The notes under the pieces were generated by a model. That model was not told the DNA's origin and did not search any database. It worked only from the letters and a program-made list of their open reading frames with translations. Positions 6,721-16,140 of a stretch of 43,253 nucleotides of DNA are shown here, piece after piece. The stretch is from Candidatus Avidehalobacter gallistercoris (GTDB taxonomy: Bacteria > Bacillota > Dehalobacteriia > UBA4068 > UBA4997): assembly GCA_018715045.1 (NCBI GenBank), contig DVMH01000017.1, positions 1-43,253 of the forward strand, read 5' to 3'. Made by a program: the position numbers and the translations under genes. Positions within the stretch are counted from its first letter, which is position 1, and each line of letters starts with the position of its first letter.

Positions 6721-7863
6721 ATGAACGATAACGTAAACGAGAATATCAACTCTGATGCGGACAATAATCTGGAAAACAATTTGAATGAAAATCTGGCAAA
6801 ACAGCCGGCTGTAGAGCTGCATGAGGCGACGCTGACCTCGTCTGCCCCCAGCGTTTTTGGGCAACATGACACATGGTGGGGGCGGCATTTTGGCTTTATG
6901 AACGGCGCGGCGCGGTTTTGGTTTTTGACGGTGCTGGCGTTGATGATTTGCGGCGGGTTTTATCTGGGTTTTTGGGGTTCCTGCCAGCAAACTCAGCCGA
7001 TTGACGTGCCGTATGTGACCTCGGCCAATTATTTTGCCGATAAGGCGGCGGCAGAGGAGGCAATGAAAGGATATCTGGGTGAGGACGGCGTGCTGACGGT
7101 GCTGCTTTTGGGCTGCGATATGCGCGAGGGCGAAAGCGTTGGGCGTTCTGATACTATTATGATCGCGTTTGTTAACCTGGATGAGGGCGCGGTCAATCTG
7201 CTTTCTATTCCGCGTGACACACGGGTGGCTCTGGCCGAGGGCAAGGGAACAACAAAAGTTAACCATGCCTTTGCCTATGGTGGTGAACCTTTGACCAGAA
7301 AAACGATTGAAAGCTTCCTTGATGTGGAGATTGACCGCTATGTGCAGGTGGATTTCGAGGGGTTTGCCGGTATTATCGACGCGCTGGGCGGCGTAGATTA
7401 TGATGTGGAACAGCGTATGTATAAGCCAGAGGAAAATATCGACTTGCAGCCCGGTCCGCAGAAGCTGAACGGTAAGCAGGCGCTGGCATATGTGCGCTGG
7501 CGCGGCACGGCCACGGCTGATATTGGTCGTATTGAACGGCAGCAGAAATTTCTGAATGCGGTGCTGGATCAGATTATGAGCAGCGGCACTATTTTTAAGC
7601 TGCCGCAGTTGCTGAATGAGATAAACCAGTCGGTAGAGACTGATTTTACTCTGCGCGAGCTAAAAGCACTGATCGATATATACAAGGATTATCCCTCTAT
7701 AAGTTTCGCTTCGGATAAGCTGCCGGGGCAGGATGCGCGTATTAACGGTATCAGCTATTGGGAGTATTATCCCAACCAGACGGCTGCGCTGGTGGCGAAA
7801 ATGAAGGGGTTTGATCTCCCGGACAATGACACGCCGGAGGAAAATACCGGGGAGGTGCAGTAA
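6721..7863 (+). CDS. LytR-CpsA-Psr (LCP) family wall-polymer ligase
   Basis: LCP enzymes transfer undecaprenyl-linked glycopolymers onto peptidoglycan outside the membrane. The 380-residue protein has an Asn/Glu-rich cytoplasmic tail (1-60), one transmembrane helix (about 65-85) and the LCP catalytic domain (about 125-275). Motifs are VLLLGCDMREGESVGRSDTI, NLLSIPRDTRV (the Arg residues bind the pyrophosphate), KVNHAFAYGG, VDFEGFAGIIDALGGV and YVRWRGTATADIGRIERQQ. The final 15 residues are acidic. Its stop codon overlaps the wecG/tagA start as TAATG, so the two are translationally coupled. The family and the neighbour point to attachment of a secondary wall polymer, perhaps the ligand for the SLH proteins encoded nearby. 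Confidence 0.92.
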   Translation: MNDNVNENINSDADNNLENNLNENLAKQPAVELHEATLTSSAPSVFGQHDTWWGRHFGFMNGAARFWFLTVLALMICGGFYLGFWGSCQQTQPIDVPYVTSANYFADKAAAEEAMKGYLGEDGVLTVLLLGCDMREGESVGRSDTIMIAFVNLDEGAVNLLSIPRDTRVALAEGKGTTKVNHAFAYGGEPLTRKTIESFLDVEIDRYVQVDFEGFAGIIDALGGVDYDVEQRMYKPEENIDLQPGPQKLNGKQALAYVRWRGTATADIGRIERQQKFLNAVLDQIMSSGTIFKLPQLLNEINQSVETDFTLRELKALIDIYKDYPSISFASDKLPGQDARINGISYWEYYPNQTAALVAKMKGFDLPDNDTPEENTGEVQ

Positions 7864-8708
7864 TGGCCGACTTGGATATTCTTGGCGCAAAAATCAGCAG
7901 CCTGGATATGGTGGAGACGGTATGCGCGCTGGCGGCCTATATTGACGTGGGGCGGCAACAGAATAAAACACTGCCGCTGCTGCATCATATAGTGACGCTG
8001 AATGCTGAGATACTTTATAAAGCTCAGGACGATTCCCGTCTGATGGATATTATCAATCGGGCGGCGTTAGTGACGCCTGACGGTTCCGGTATTGTGTTGG
8101 CGGCGCGTGAGCTTTGCGGGCGGGAAATTGAACGGGTGACTGGCATTGACCTGATGCAGGAGCTTTGCCGCCGCGCCCCCTCCTGCGGGTGGAGCGTGTA
8201 TCTGCTGGGTGCGGCGCCCGGTGTGGCTGAGGCTGCGGCACATAATCTTATCGAGCAGTACGGCGTGAACGTTTGCGGCTGGCATGACGGCTATTTTAAG
8301 CCGGATGAGCTTGCGTGGGTACTGGGCGAGATCAACGCAAAGAAGCCGGACATATTGTTCGTGGGGATGGGCGCGCCGAAGCAGGAATTTTGGATCGACG
8401 AAAACCGGGATAGGCTGCGCGTGCCGCTGGTGATCGGCGTGGGCGGCTGTTTTGACGTTTTGTCCGGCAATTTGAAGCGGGCGCCGCTGGCGTTTCAGCG
8501 GCTGGGCATCGAATGGCTTTGGCGCCTCTTAAAAGAGCCTTGGCGTTTCAAACGTATGATGGCGCTGCCGAAATTCGTGCTGCTGGTTAAGCGTGAAGCG
8601 CGCAAAAAGCGGCGACTGGCGGCGGAAAGCGTGCGCCAGAACGTAGCGCGTAAAAACGCTGACGAGAGCAAAAAGGATGTAAAAAAGGACAAAAAGCTGC
8701 CGCAATAA
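7863..8708 (+). CDS. WecG/TagA/CpsF family glycosyltransferase (GT26)
   Basis: This family transfers a sugar, commonly N-acetylmannosamine or its uronic acid, to undecaprenyl-PP-GlcNAc, the second step in wall teichoic acid or related polymer synthesis. The 281-residue protein shows VTPDGSGIVLAAR with the presumed catalytic Asp, WSVYLLGAAPGVAEAAA, DILFVGMGAPKQEFWI and GVGGCFDVLSGNLKRAP. The Lys/Arg-rich C-terminal tail (last 45 residues) probably holds it at the membrane. It overlaps the LCP gene by one base. With the WecA/TagO-type enzyme at 22300 it supplies the first two steps of one polymer pathway. Confidence 0.9.
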   Translation: MADLDILGAKISSLDMVETVCALAAYIDVGRQQNKTLPLLHHIVTLNAEILYKAQDDSRLMDIINRAALVTPDGSGIVLAARELCGREIERVTGIDLMQELCRRAPSCGWSVYLLGAAPGVAEAAAHNLIEQYGVNVCGWHDGYFKPDELAWVLGEINAKKPDILFVGMGAPKQEFWIDENRDRLRVPLVIGVGGCFDVLSGNLKRAPLAFQRLGIEWLWRLLKEPWRFKRMMALPKFVLLVKREARKKRRLAAESVRQNVARKNADESKKDVKKDKKLPQ

Positions 8709-8727
8709 TTGTGATATCTGGCAAGTT

Positions 8728-8754
8728 TTGCGAGGAGAATCCTGTAATTATAAT
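8728..8754 (+). promoter_or_regulatory. Possible promoter of the first SLH gene
   Basis: A perfect TATAAT (8749-8754) lies 33 bases before the ATG. The best upstream hexamer is TTGCGA (8728) with a short 15-base spacer, so the -35 assignment is weak. Confidence 0.35.
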
Positions 8755-8787
8755 GGAATAAATATTGTGAGGGGGAGTGGAGAATTT

Positions 8788-10263
8788 ATGAAAAAAACTT
8801 TGACGTTGCTGTTATCCCTGCTGCTGGCGCTGGGTATGGCGGGGCAGACGCTGGCCTTTTCCGACGTGATGATAGCATCTGATAATGTTGATCGCGTGGT
8901 GGCAGCCGGCATTATGCAGGGTTATCCCGACGGCACGTTCCAGCCGGAGGGGCAAATCACCCGAGCCGAGTTCGCTAAGGTGGCGGTGCTGACCTGGCAG
9001 GAGAAAACCGGCCAGGAGCTGCCTGAGGTTGCTGTTGAAAATAAATTCAGCGACGTGAAAGCGGACGGCTGGTATGTGGAGAATATCCAAAACGCAGTGA
9101 CCCTGGAATTGATGAAAGGCGACGCCGAGGGCACTTTCCGTCCTAATGACACTATCAGCGAGGCCGAAGTAATAACGGTGCTGGTGCGCATTTTGGGCTA
9201 TACGGACGAAGACCTGACTGGCGCCTGGCCGGAAAATTACCTTATTCAGGCTAAGAATCTTGGCATGGATTTCACCGAGGCCGACAATAACCAGACCCCC
9301 GCTATGCGTTTGTTTGCGGCTGCACTGGTCTGTGATACGCTGGATATTCCGCTGAAGGACGCGGCTGTGGATAAAGAGGTTGCTCTGCGTGATTACGGAG
9401 TGGTGACGGGCGTTGCCGGTAACCGCGTGACGATTTACGGATGTGAGAACGTCCAGAAGACGTATTCTATGGCCGGGGCGGAAATTGATGTAAAAGAGTT
9501 GGCTGCCGGCCAGGTCGTTAACTTTACGGCTAACAAGTCGGGTCAGCTGCTGACGCTGAATCAGAAAGATGTTTTGACCAATGACAAACATGACGCGGCC
9601 ATCAGCCGTGAGAAGATCGAACTGAACGGCAAGGATTACAGCCTGGCTAAGGATGCTGTGGTGCTGTTGATCAACAGCTCCGGCGGCGTTAATGTCGTAG
9701 AAAATGAGGATCTGCTGGCCGGAACTTTCGTGGCGGATCTGCGCACTTCTAAGGTTACTGCTCCTATCCAATACGTTTTGGAGGGCAACCAAGTTGGCCT
9801 GTTGCTGATCGGTGATTATACGGGCTCGCATGACCTGCACTTTGGCTTTATTGAAAGCGCGGGCGAGGGTGTGGACGGTACGGTGGTCACTTTCTGGGGC
9901 GACGGGCGTGATTATATCTGGCAAGGCGATGAAGAGCCTGAGGAGGATGCGCTTTATTCCTACACTTTCTCGTCTGACGGTGTGGAAGCCTATAAGGTTG
10001 GCGTTGATGACGAGCAGATCAAAAACGGCGTGGTAGACAAGGTTGCGGATATCTGTCTGACTACAGATGGCAAGCAGTTTATTGTTACCAAGGATACCGT
10101 GATCATGGAAGTGGAATATAACGCTGATAAAAGCATCAAGAGCCTGGAATATGTGGATGCCGTGGCGGCGGACGATATTATCCGGGTGCGTTATGTGGTG
10201 GAAAATTCGAATAAAACTGGTCTGGAAGCGGCTTACATCATCATTGATGCGACAGATAGATAG
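8788..10263 (+). CDS. Secreted protein with N-terminal S-layer homology (SLH) domains
   Basis: The 491-residue protein has a clear signal peptide (about 1-23, ending GQTLA before FSD). Two good SLH repeats follow: about 24-68 (GIMQGYPDGTFQPEGQITRAEFAK) and 75-130 (FSDVKADGWYVENIQNAV, FRPNDTISEAEV), then a weaker third to about 190. SLH triplets bind pyruvylated wall polymers, or modified peptidoglycan in some lineages. The remaining 300 residues are a beta-rich, acidic region with no motif I recognise. The start is the ATG at 8788 with GGGGGAGTGGAG upstream; an in-frame start at 8728 would put 20 residues before the signal peptide. A terminator follows the gene. Confidence 0.85.
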   Translation: MKKTLTLLLSLLLALGMAGQTLAFSDVMIASDNVDRVVAAGIMQGYPDGTFQPEGQITRAEFAKVAVLTWQEKTGQELPEVAVENKFSDVKADGWYVENIQNAVTLELMKGDAEGTFRPNDTISEAEVITVLVRILGYTDEDLTGAWPENYLIQAKNLGMDFTEADNNQTPAMRLFAAALVCDTLDIPLKDAAVDKEVALRDYGVVTGVAGNRVTIYGCENVQKTYSMAGAEIDVKELAAGQVVNFTANKSGQLLTLNQKDVLTNDKHDAAISREKIELNGKDYSLAKDAVVLLINSSGGVNVVENEDLLAGTFVADLRTSKVTAPIQYVLEGNQVGLLLIGDYTGSHDLHFGFIESAGEGVDGTVVTFWGDGRDYIWQGDEEPEEDALYSYTFSSDGVEAYKVGVDDEQIKNGVVDKVADICLTTDGKQFIVTKDTVIMEVEYNADKSIKSLEYVDAVAADDIIRVRYVVENSNKTGLEAAYIIIDATDR

Positions 10264-10292
10264 TGATTGGACATGGCATATAAACGGCAAGG

Positions 10293-10318
10293 GAGGGGGA
10301 AACCCCTCTTTTGCTTTT
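10293..10318 (+). terminator. Terminator after the first SLH gene
   Basis: GAGGGG (10293-10298) pairs with CCCCTC (10303-10308) across GAAA, followed by TTTTGCTTTTG. The stem is short but GC-rich. Confidence 0.65.
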
Positions 10319-10442
10319 GTATTAAAATTTCCGCGCCTCAGACAGATTTTGTTCATATTCTGTTAACAATGATTTTTTATAATCTGCGTGCTTAAAAAAT
10401 TAATAATCCCGGTAAATAGGTAAGTAAGGAAGGAAAAGAAAA

Positions 10443-11537
10443 ATGGAAAAAGTGCGGAAATCTCACGGAAAAGGTTTGAGCATTGGATTGTTGCTGGCGT
10501 TAGCCTGCTGTTGTCTGATGGGACTGGCCGGCTGCGGCGACGAACCGGCTGAGCAGGTGGAAAACAGCACGGCGGTGGAAACCGCTGTGGCTGAAAGCGG
10601 TACTATCGTTGATGCAACAGTGGTGCGCGGCAATATTCAGGCCAGCGAGGATGTTTATGTGGTGCCGAAAGCGCAGGGCGTGGTGCGGAGCGTGGCCGTG
10701 TCGGTGGGCGACAGCATTGCGAACGGCCAGACAATTTGCCAGATAGATACCGTTGATCTGCAGACCAGCCTGGCGTTGGCGCAGACGCAGTATAACACGC
10801 TGAAATCGGCCTATGACGACGCGGTGCGCAACCTGGAGCGCTATACGGCGCTGTATAAAGAAGGCGCGGTTTCGCAGGCGCAGTTTGAACAGGCGCAGAG
10901 CGCCGTCAACAACATTGGCCTGGACGCGGCGCGTTTGCAGGTGCAGAGTGTGCAGGATCAAATCAATAACTGCAATGTGAAATCAACTGCCAGCGGTATT
11001 GTGGCCGAGGTCAAGGTAAACCCCGGCGACATGGCGGGTACTTCCTATGTGGCACGGGTGGTAGATATCGACAAAGTAAAGCTGACCGCCAATGTGACCG
11101 AAAACCTTGTCTCCTGCATTAAACAGGGCATGGAGCTGCCGGTACATATTGAATCGGCTTCGTCCGAGCCGTTCACCGGCGTGGTTACCAGCCTTCCGGT
11201 GGCGGCGAACCAGACGATGACCTATCCTGTGGAAATTACCATCGATAACCCCGACCATGTGATCATGGCGGGTATGTTTGCTGAGGTGGACGTGGTGCGT
11301 GATGAAGTGCAGGATTCTCTGCTCGTGCCGAAGCGCGCCGTGGACAGCAACAACATCGTTTATGTGGTGGAGGGCGATCATGTCCGCGCAGTTACGGTGG
11401 AAACAGGTATGTCCGACGACGAGAATATTGAGATCACTTCCGGCCTGAACGCCGGAGATACCGTGGTGACGGCAGGTGCATATCTGCTCTCGGATGGGGC
11501 GAAAGTGCATGTGGTGAACAGCGGCGCGGCTGAATAA
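10443..11537 (+). CDS. RND efflux periplasmic adaptor (HlyD/AcrA-type membrane fusion lipoprotein)
   Basis: The adaptor links an RND pump to its outer component and shapes substrate flow. The 364-residue protein has a lipoprotein signal with lipobox LAGC (Cys about 31). Next come the first half of the biotinyl-lipoyl-like domain (GVVRSVAVSVGDSIANGQTI), an alpha-hairpin (about 100-180, AQTQYNTLKSAYDDAVRNLE to GAVSQAQFEQAQSAVN), and the second lipoyl half (ASGIVAEVKVNPGD). Beta-barrel and membrane-proximal domains follow. It precedes the pump gene by 21 bases, in the usual adaptor-pump-TolC order. A TATAAT at 10378 may be its -10 box, but I see no good -35. Confidence 0.92.
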   Translation: MEKVRKSHGKGLSIGLLLALACCCLMGLAGCGDEPAEQVENSTAVETAVAESGTIVDATVVRGNIQASEDVYVVPKAQGVVRSVAVSVGDSIANGQTICQIDTVDLQTSLALAQTQYNTLKSAYDDAVRNLERYTALYKEGAVSQAQFEQAQSAVNNIGLDAARLQVQSVQDQINNCNVKSTASGIVAEVKVNPGDMAGTSYVARVVDIDKVKLTANVTENLVSCIKQGMELPVHIESASSEPFTGVVTSLPVAANQTMTYPVEITIDNPDHVIMAGMFAEVDVVRDEVQDSLLVPKRAVDSNNIVYVVEGDHVRAVTVETGMSDDENIEITSGLNAGDTVVTAGAYLLSDGAKVHVVNSGAAE

Positions 11538-11558
11538 ACTTTGCGGGGGAACGGTTAA

Positions 11559-14500
11559 ATGAGTGTAATCAGAACAGCCGTGAAACGCAGAGTCACGGTG
11601 ATGATGTTGTTTTTATGCATTGTGGTGCTGGGTTTGGTGTCTTTTGCCGGGCTGGGTGTGGATCTGATGCCGGATATGGAATTGCCGGTGGCCATGGTGA
11701 TGACGACATACAGCGGCGCAGGCAGCGAAGAAGTGGAGAACATGGTCACCAAGACTATCGAATCAGCCGTGGCCTCGGTGGAGGGGCTGGATACGATGAT
11801 ATCAATGTCATCAACCGGCAGTTCGATTGTGATGGTGCAATACGGCTGGGACGTTGATTTGGACGTGGCCAGCCAGGATCTGCGCGAGCAAATTGACCTG
11901 GTGGAGGCATATCTGCCGGACGGTGTGGATACTCCCCTTGTCATGAAAATGAACATGAACCAGATGCCGATCATGGTTATGGCCGTTTCCGGCGGCAACG
12001 GCCTGGCCGACCTGAAAGAAACGGTGGATAACGATATCGTGCCGGTGCTGGAACGTCAGCCGGGTGTGGCCTCCGTCAACGTAGGCGGCGGCTATACCGA
12101 GACCATCGACGTTGTGGTATCGCCGCAGACACTGGAGAATTATAATCTGTCGCTGAACGGTATTGTGCAGGCGATCGCGTCCAACAATATGAACATGGCG
12201 GCCGGCCAGGTTGTGGACGGCGGCAAGAATATGACTATCCGCTTGATCGGTAAATATGAGAAGCTCTCCGACGTGGAGAACGTAGACGTGACTCTGCCGA
12301 CCGGTGGCATAGCCAAACTCAAAGATATAGCCAGCGTTAACCTTGTGCAGAGCAAAGATGACGCTAATGTTTATCTGAATGGCCAGGACGCGGTTTATGT
12401 GGCCATTACCAAGCAGAGCGACGCCAACACAGTGGAAACAGCGGCGGCGGTGCAGAAAGCTGTGGCCGGTTTGGAAACCACATATGACACTGTGCATTTT
12501 GAAGAAGCGATGAACCAGGCCGACATGATCAACCAGACCATTGACAATCTGGTGAGCAGCCTGCTACAGGGCGTGGTTCTGGCAGTCGTTGTGCTGTTCC
12601 TGTTCCTGCGGAGTGTTCGCAGCACATTGGTTATCGCTATTTCGATCCCGGTGTCGCTGATTGCAACGTTCATGCTGATGGGTTTTGCCGACATGACGTT
12701 TAATATGCTGACGCTGGGCGGCATGGCGCTGGGCGCCGGTATGATGGTGGATAGCTCCATCGTTATTCTGGAGAATATCCAGCGGCTTAGGACAGACGGT
12801 ATGTCTGGCTTCGATGCGGCGGTGAAAGGTGCGCAGCAGATGGTGCTGGCCGTGGTGTCTTCAACGCTGACCACTGTGGCTATCTTCCTGCCTATCGCGT
12901 ATACCGAGGGTCTGACTTCGGTTTTATTCAAGGATATGGCGCTGGTTATCAGTTTTGCTCTTCTGGCCAGCCTGGTTACGGCAATTATTCTGGTGCCGAT
13001 GTTATGCTCTACTATGCTGCGGCCGGAGGTTAGCTACAGTACTGAAGGCGGCGGCATTACCGCCCAAATCGGTAAAATGCAGAATGCGTTTGCTGCTGGC
13101 TTCGATAATATGCGCGAGCGTTACCGCAAGATGCTTTCCTGGTGTATGCGTCACCAGAAAACGACGGTGCTGACGGTGCTGGTGATGTTTATTATTTCGA
13201 TTGGTTTGGTTGGCATTGTAGGCATGGAGTTTATGCCTGATGCGGACAGCGGCCAGCTTACCATCAGCCTGACGCTGGAGGATGGCACGGCCAAAGCAGA
13301 AACTGCGGTGGTGGCAACGCGGGCTGAGCAAATTATCACCGAAACTTGCGGCGACGACCTTGATACCATGCTTTCGGTTGTGGGCGGTAGCCCGATGAGC
13401 AGCACTGGCAGCTCGTCGGAAAATACTGCTATGATGCTGGTGCAGCTGGTAGACGAAAAGCACCGCAGCTGGAACGTTGACGAGTTGGCGGATAATCTGC
13501 GCAGCCAGCTTACGGATATTGCGGGCGTGCAGGCCAGCGTCAGCGCGGGCAATATGATGAGCATGAGCAGCAGTAGCACTGGCGGCGCCAGCGTTTATAT
13601 ATATGGCGACGATTTGGATACATTGAAAGAGCTTTCCGACAAGGTGGTTGCCGTTATGGAGAGCATGCCCGCTGCGCGTGAGGTGGAAAGCAGTATGGAC
13701 GACGCGTTGCCGGTACTTGAGCTGACGATTAACGCCAACAAGGCGTCTTCGCTTGGGATGACGGTGCCGCAGGTGGCCAGCAGCATCAGCGCTTATGTAA
13801 ACGGAGTGACGGCTTCGCGCTTCTCTCAGGAGGAAGGCGATGAAATTGATATTGATGTGCTGGTGCCGGAGGAATATCAAAATAATCTTGATTTAATACT
13901 GAATCAGAAGATGACCGCGCCTACTGGGGCCATATATCGTCTTTCCGATGTGGTGACGGTGCAGCAGGGTCTGGGGCCGCTTTCCATTAACCGCGAAAAT
14001 CAGGAGCGTTACGTCAGCGTCAGCTGTTCGCTGGTGGGGGAAGATCTGAACTCGTTTACGGCCGAGCTTGAGCAGCGCCTGGACAATGAGATTGTGGTGC
14101 CGGAGGGCTACCGCATCAGCAACGAGGGCAGCTATCAGGACATGATGGAGGCGTTTACGTCGCTGATACTGGCTATGCTGCTGGGCGTGGCGCTGATCTA
14201 TATGATCATGGCTTCGCTTTATGAATCGTTCAGCCAGCCGTTCATCATCTTTTTCACGCTGCCCACGGCGTTTATCGGCGCATTTTTCGGTCTGTTCGTC
14301 ACTGGGAAAGCGCTGGATGTGACTGGCATGATCGGTCTTTTGATGTTAATTGGTATTGTGGTCAATAACGGTATCGTTCTGGTGGATTCCATTAACGATT
14401 TCCGTCGCAGCGAAGGTATGAGCCTGAACAAAGCTATTATGCGTGCGGCGCCGCTGCGTCTGCGCCCTGTGCTTATGACGGCGCTGACTACGATCCTTTC

Positions 14501-14714
14501 CATGCTGCCTATGGCGTTTTTCGGCAGCGACGGCGGACAAATGATGTCCGGTCTGGCGGTGGTGGTGATGTTTGGTCTGCTGTTCTCCACGTTCATAACA
14601 CTGCTGTTTGTGCCGGTGGTATATAGTCTGTTTGACCAGCTGGCGGCCAAACTGGGGCGGCGCAAGGAAAACTCCAGAAACGGCCTGCATGAGGTTGCTG
14701 ACGAAAGCATTTAA
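11559..14714 (+). CDS. RND superfamily efflux pump (AcrB/HAE1-like)
   Basis: This proton-driven inner-membrane exporter has the full 1051 residues and the internal duplication of the family: TM1 (about 10-32), a large extracytoplasmic domain, TM2-6 (about 335-490), TM7 (about 525), a second large domain, and TM8-12 (about 855-1030). The TM4 motif is GAGMMVDSSIVILENI, where the usual Asp-Asp pair is Asp-Ser; TM10 has GIVVNNGIVLVDSIN rather than the AcrB Lys. Both are common in HAE1-type pumps outside Proteobacteria, so it is probably functional. Met-rich stretches (for example MKMNMNQMPIMVM near 130) stand out, but the substrate cannot be predicted. Middle gene of a three-gene efflux operon. 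Confidence 0.93.
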   Translation: MSVIRTAVKRRVTVMMLFLCIVVLGLVSFAGLGVDLMPDMELPVAMVMTTYSGAGSEEVENMVTKTIESAVASVEGLDTMISMSSTGSSIVMVQYGWDVDLDVASQDLREQIDLVEAYLPDGVDTPLVMKMNMNQMPIMVMAVSGGNGLADLKETVDNDIVPVLERQPGVASVNVGGGYTETIDVVVSPQTLENYNLSLNGIVQAIASNNMNMAAGQVVDGGKNMTIRLIGKYEKLSDVENVDVTLPTGGIAKLKDIASVNLVQSKDDANVYLNGQDAVYVAITKQSDANTVETAAAVQKAVAGLETTYDTVHFEEAMNQADMINQTIDNLVSSLLQGVVLAVVVLFLFLRSVRSTLVIAISIPVSLIATFMLMGFADMTFNMLTLGGMALGAGMMVDSSIVILENIQRLRTDGMSGFDAAVKGAQQMVLAVVSSTLTTVAIFLPIAYTEGLTSVLFKDMALVISFALLASLVTAIILVPMLCSTMLRPEVSYSTEGGGITAQIGKMQNAFAAGFDNMRERYRKMLSWCMRHQKTTVLTVLVMFIISIGLVGIVGMEFMPDADSGQLTISLTLEDGTAKAETAVVATRAEQIITETCGDDLDTMLSVVGGSPMSSTGSSSENTAMMLVQLVDEKHRSWNVDELADNLRSQLTDIAGVQASVSAGNMMSMSSSSTGGASVYIYGDDLDTLKELSDKVVAVMESMPAAREVESSMDDALPVLELTINANKASSLGMTVPQVASSISAYVNGVTASRFSQEEGDEIDIDVLVPEEYQNNLDLILNQKMTAPTGAIYRLSDVVTVQQGLGPLSINRENQERYVSVSCSLVGEDLNSFTAELEQRLDNEIVVPEGYRISNEGSYQDMMEAFTSLILAMLLGVALIYMIMASLYESFSQPFIIFFTLPTAFIGAFFGLFVTGKALDVTGMIGLLMLIGIVVNNGIVLVDSINDFRRSEGMSLNKAIMRAAPLRLRPVLMTALTTILSMLPMAFFGSDGGQMMSGLAVVVMFGLLFSTFITLLFVPVVYSLFDQLAAKLGRRKENSRNGLHEVADESI

Positions 14715-14759
14715 CGGCTCGGTGTAAATAGATAGAGGTATTATCTTGGAGGGATAACA

Positions 14760-15968
14760 ATGAAAAGAATTAAATTGAAAACCGCCTGTCTGAGCATGGC
14801 GCTTATCGTGGGGATGACGGCTATGCCTGCGCCCGCTTATGCTAAGATCGTTTCTGAGCTGCCGGAGGAAACTACGCAGCAGACGGCAAGTGGCGAGCCT
14901 GCCAAGCCCACCGGCAGTGCGGAGGTGCCAGCGGAGCTTGCTGGCGAGGCGGCTAAAATATCGCTGGACGACGCGATGAACCAGGCGATGGAAAACAGCA
15001 GCGATGTGCTGAAAGCCCGGAACGATTTAAAGTCTGCTGAGGTTGCCTATGAGCAGGCTAAACATTCGAGCAAAAAGATGCAGGATGCTGTGGAGATAAA
15101 CTTAATCAGTAAAGACCAGAATTATTATTCCGCCACGGTTTATGGCCCGGAGGCGCGCCAAAAGGCAGTGCAGCTTTATCAAAACGCGTTGGCGGCGCAG
15201 GAGGCTGGCTGCAAGTTGAAAGTTATTCAGCAGTATTACACCGTGTTATGCGACGGCCAGGCTGAGGTGGCGGCGCTTTATGCCTATAACAAAGCGCAGA
15301 ACCAGCTGAAGACGGTGCAGAGCCGTTATGATCAGGGTATGGCCACCAAGCTGGAGCTTTTGCAGGCGCAGGCTCAGGTGAACGCGCAGAAAGCGGCATT
15401 GGACGCGGCGCGCGCCACTACTGTGCAGGATAAGCGCAGCATGAACGTGCTGGTGGGCAACGAACCCAATGCCAACTGGTCGCCCAGCACAAAGCTATCC
15501 TATGATCCCTTGCTGATCGACGACGTGGAGGCCAAGGCCAGGGAGCTGATGGAAATTGCGCCGATGGTGAATGTTGCGCGTATCACGTTTGAGATGGCTC
15601 AGCTGAATTTTGATAATACTGTTTACGTTTCTCCGGTGTTCACTTATGCGGGACAGACGGCGGAGCTGACCTATCAAACGGCGAAAATTGACTATGATAA
15701 CGCGCAGGATACGTATTATATCAGTGCGAAGGGTATGCTGGAGAATCTCTCGCTGGCGCGTTCGCAGTATGAAGTGTACGAGGAGAGCCAAAAACTGCTG
15801 GAGGAAGTTTACCGTCTTTCTCAGCTACAATATGCTAACGGTCTGAACACGCAGGCTGACGTGCAGGCTGCCGCGGCAGACATCGTGGCCAATGACGCCA
15901 AGCGCCTTTCAGCCCTGCTGCAGTACAACGTGCTGAAAACAGCGGTGGAGCAGGGTCTTATTCAGTAA
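14760..15968 (+). CDS. TolC-family protein with reduced beta-strand inserts
   Basis: The 402-residue protein has a signal peptide (about 1-28, ending APAYA) and a low-complexity linker (30-65). Two TolC-type helical repeats follow (about 68-240 and 255-400), with family features such as ISLDDAMNQAMENSSDVLKA, SRYDQGMATKLELLQAQAQV and QLQYANGLNTQADVQAA. In canonical TolC each helix pair is joined by about 50 residues holding two outer-membrane beta strands. Here the joins are only about 20-25 residues (near EINLISKDQNYYSATVYG and NTVYVSPVFTYAG), so a normal barrel seems absent. It follows the RND gene by 45 bases and ends at a strong terminator. It may act in a wall-spanning conduit rather than a true outer-membrane pore. 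Confidence 0.8.
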   Translation: MKRIKLKTACLSMALIVGMTAMPAPAYAKIVSELPEETTQQTASGEPAKPTGSAEVPAELAGEAAKISLDDAMNQAMENSSDVLKARNDLKSAEVAYEQAKHSSKKMQDAVEINLISKDQNYYSATVYGPEARQKAVQLYQNALAAQEAGCKLKVIQQYYTVLCDGQAEVAALYAYNKAQNQLKTVQSRYDQGMATKLELLQAQAQVNAQKAALDAARATTVQDKRSMNVLVGNEPNANWSPSTKLSYDPLLIDDVEAKARELMEIAPMVNVARITFEMAQLNFDNTVYVSPVFTYAGQTAELTYQTAKIDYDNAQDTYYISAKGMLENLSLARSQYEVYEESQKLLEEVYRLSQLQYANGLNTQADVQAAAADIVANDAKRLSALLQYNVLKTAVEQGLIQ

Positions 15969-15984
15969 AAGCGCGAAAAAACGC

Positions 15985-16014
15985 AAGTGGGGGCTGGCCG
16001 CCCCCACTTTTTTT
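15985..16014 (+). terminator. Terminator of the RND efflux operon
   Basis: AAGTGGGGGC (15985-15994) is perfectly complementary to GCCCCCACTT (16000-16009), with loop TGGCC and a T-run of seven. Very strong. Confidence 0.9.
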
Positions 16015-16024
16015 GTCTAAATGG

Positions 16025-16053
16025 TTGAGAAATAGGCGCAAGTTTATTATAAT
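16025..16053 (+). promoter_or_regulatory. SigA-type promoter of the second SLH gene
   Basis: TTGAGA (16025-16030), a 17-base spacer and a perfect TATAAT (16048-16053). The expected start is near 16060, giving a leader of about 100 bases. Confidence 0.75.
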
Positions 16054-16073
16054 ATAAGCTAGATAGTTGTGTG

Positions 16074-16140
16074 TTGCCGTGATGGTATCAAGAAGACGGC
16101 AAAACTGTCTGCAACATGAAACCGCAGGAGTAAACGGTAA
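16074..16140 (+). promoter_or_regulatory. Structured 5' leader of the second SLH gene
   Basis: TTGCCGT (16074-16080) is a perfect complement of ACGGCAA (16096-16102). An alternative GACGG/CTGTC hairpin (16095-16109) uses part of the same 3' arm, and ACCG/CGGT (near 16122 and 16136) makes a further small stem. Mutually exclusive helices before an abundant surface protein suggest stability or translation control, but I recognise no riboswitch family. Confidence 0.3.

Noticed and set aside
8812-10356. 514-codon minus-strand frame opposite the first SLH gene
   Set aside because: The plus-strand protein has a signal peptide and SLH motifs; the antisense frame is His/Ile-rich with no features.
16074-16140. 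Cyclic di-GMP or other riboswitch upstream of the second SLH gene
   Set aside because: Conserved core motifs of the known classes are missing, so it is reported only as a structured leader.
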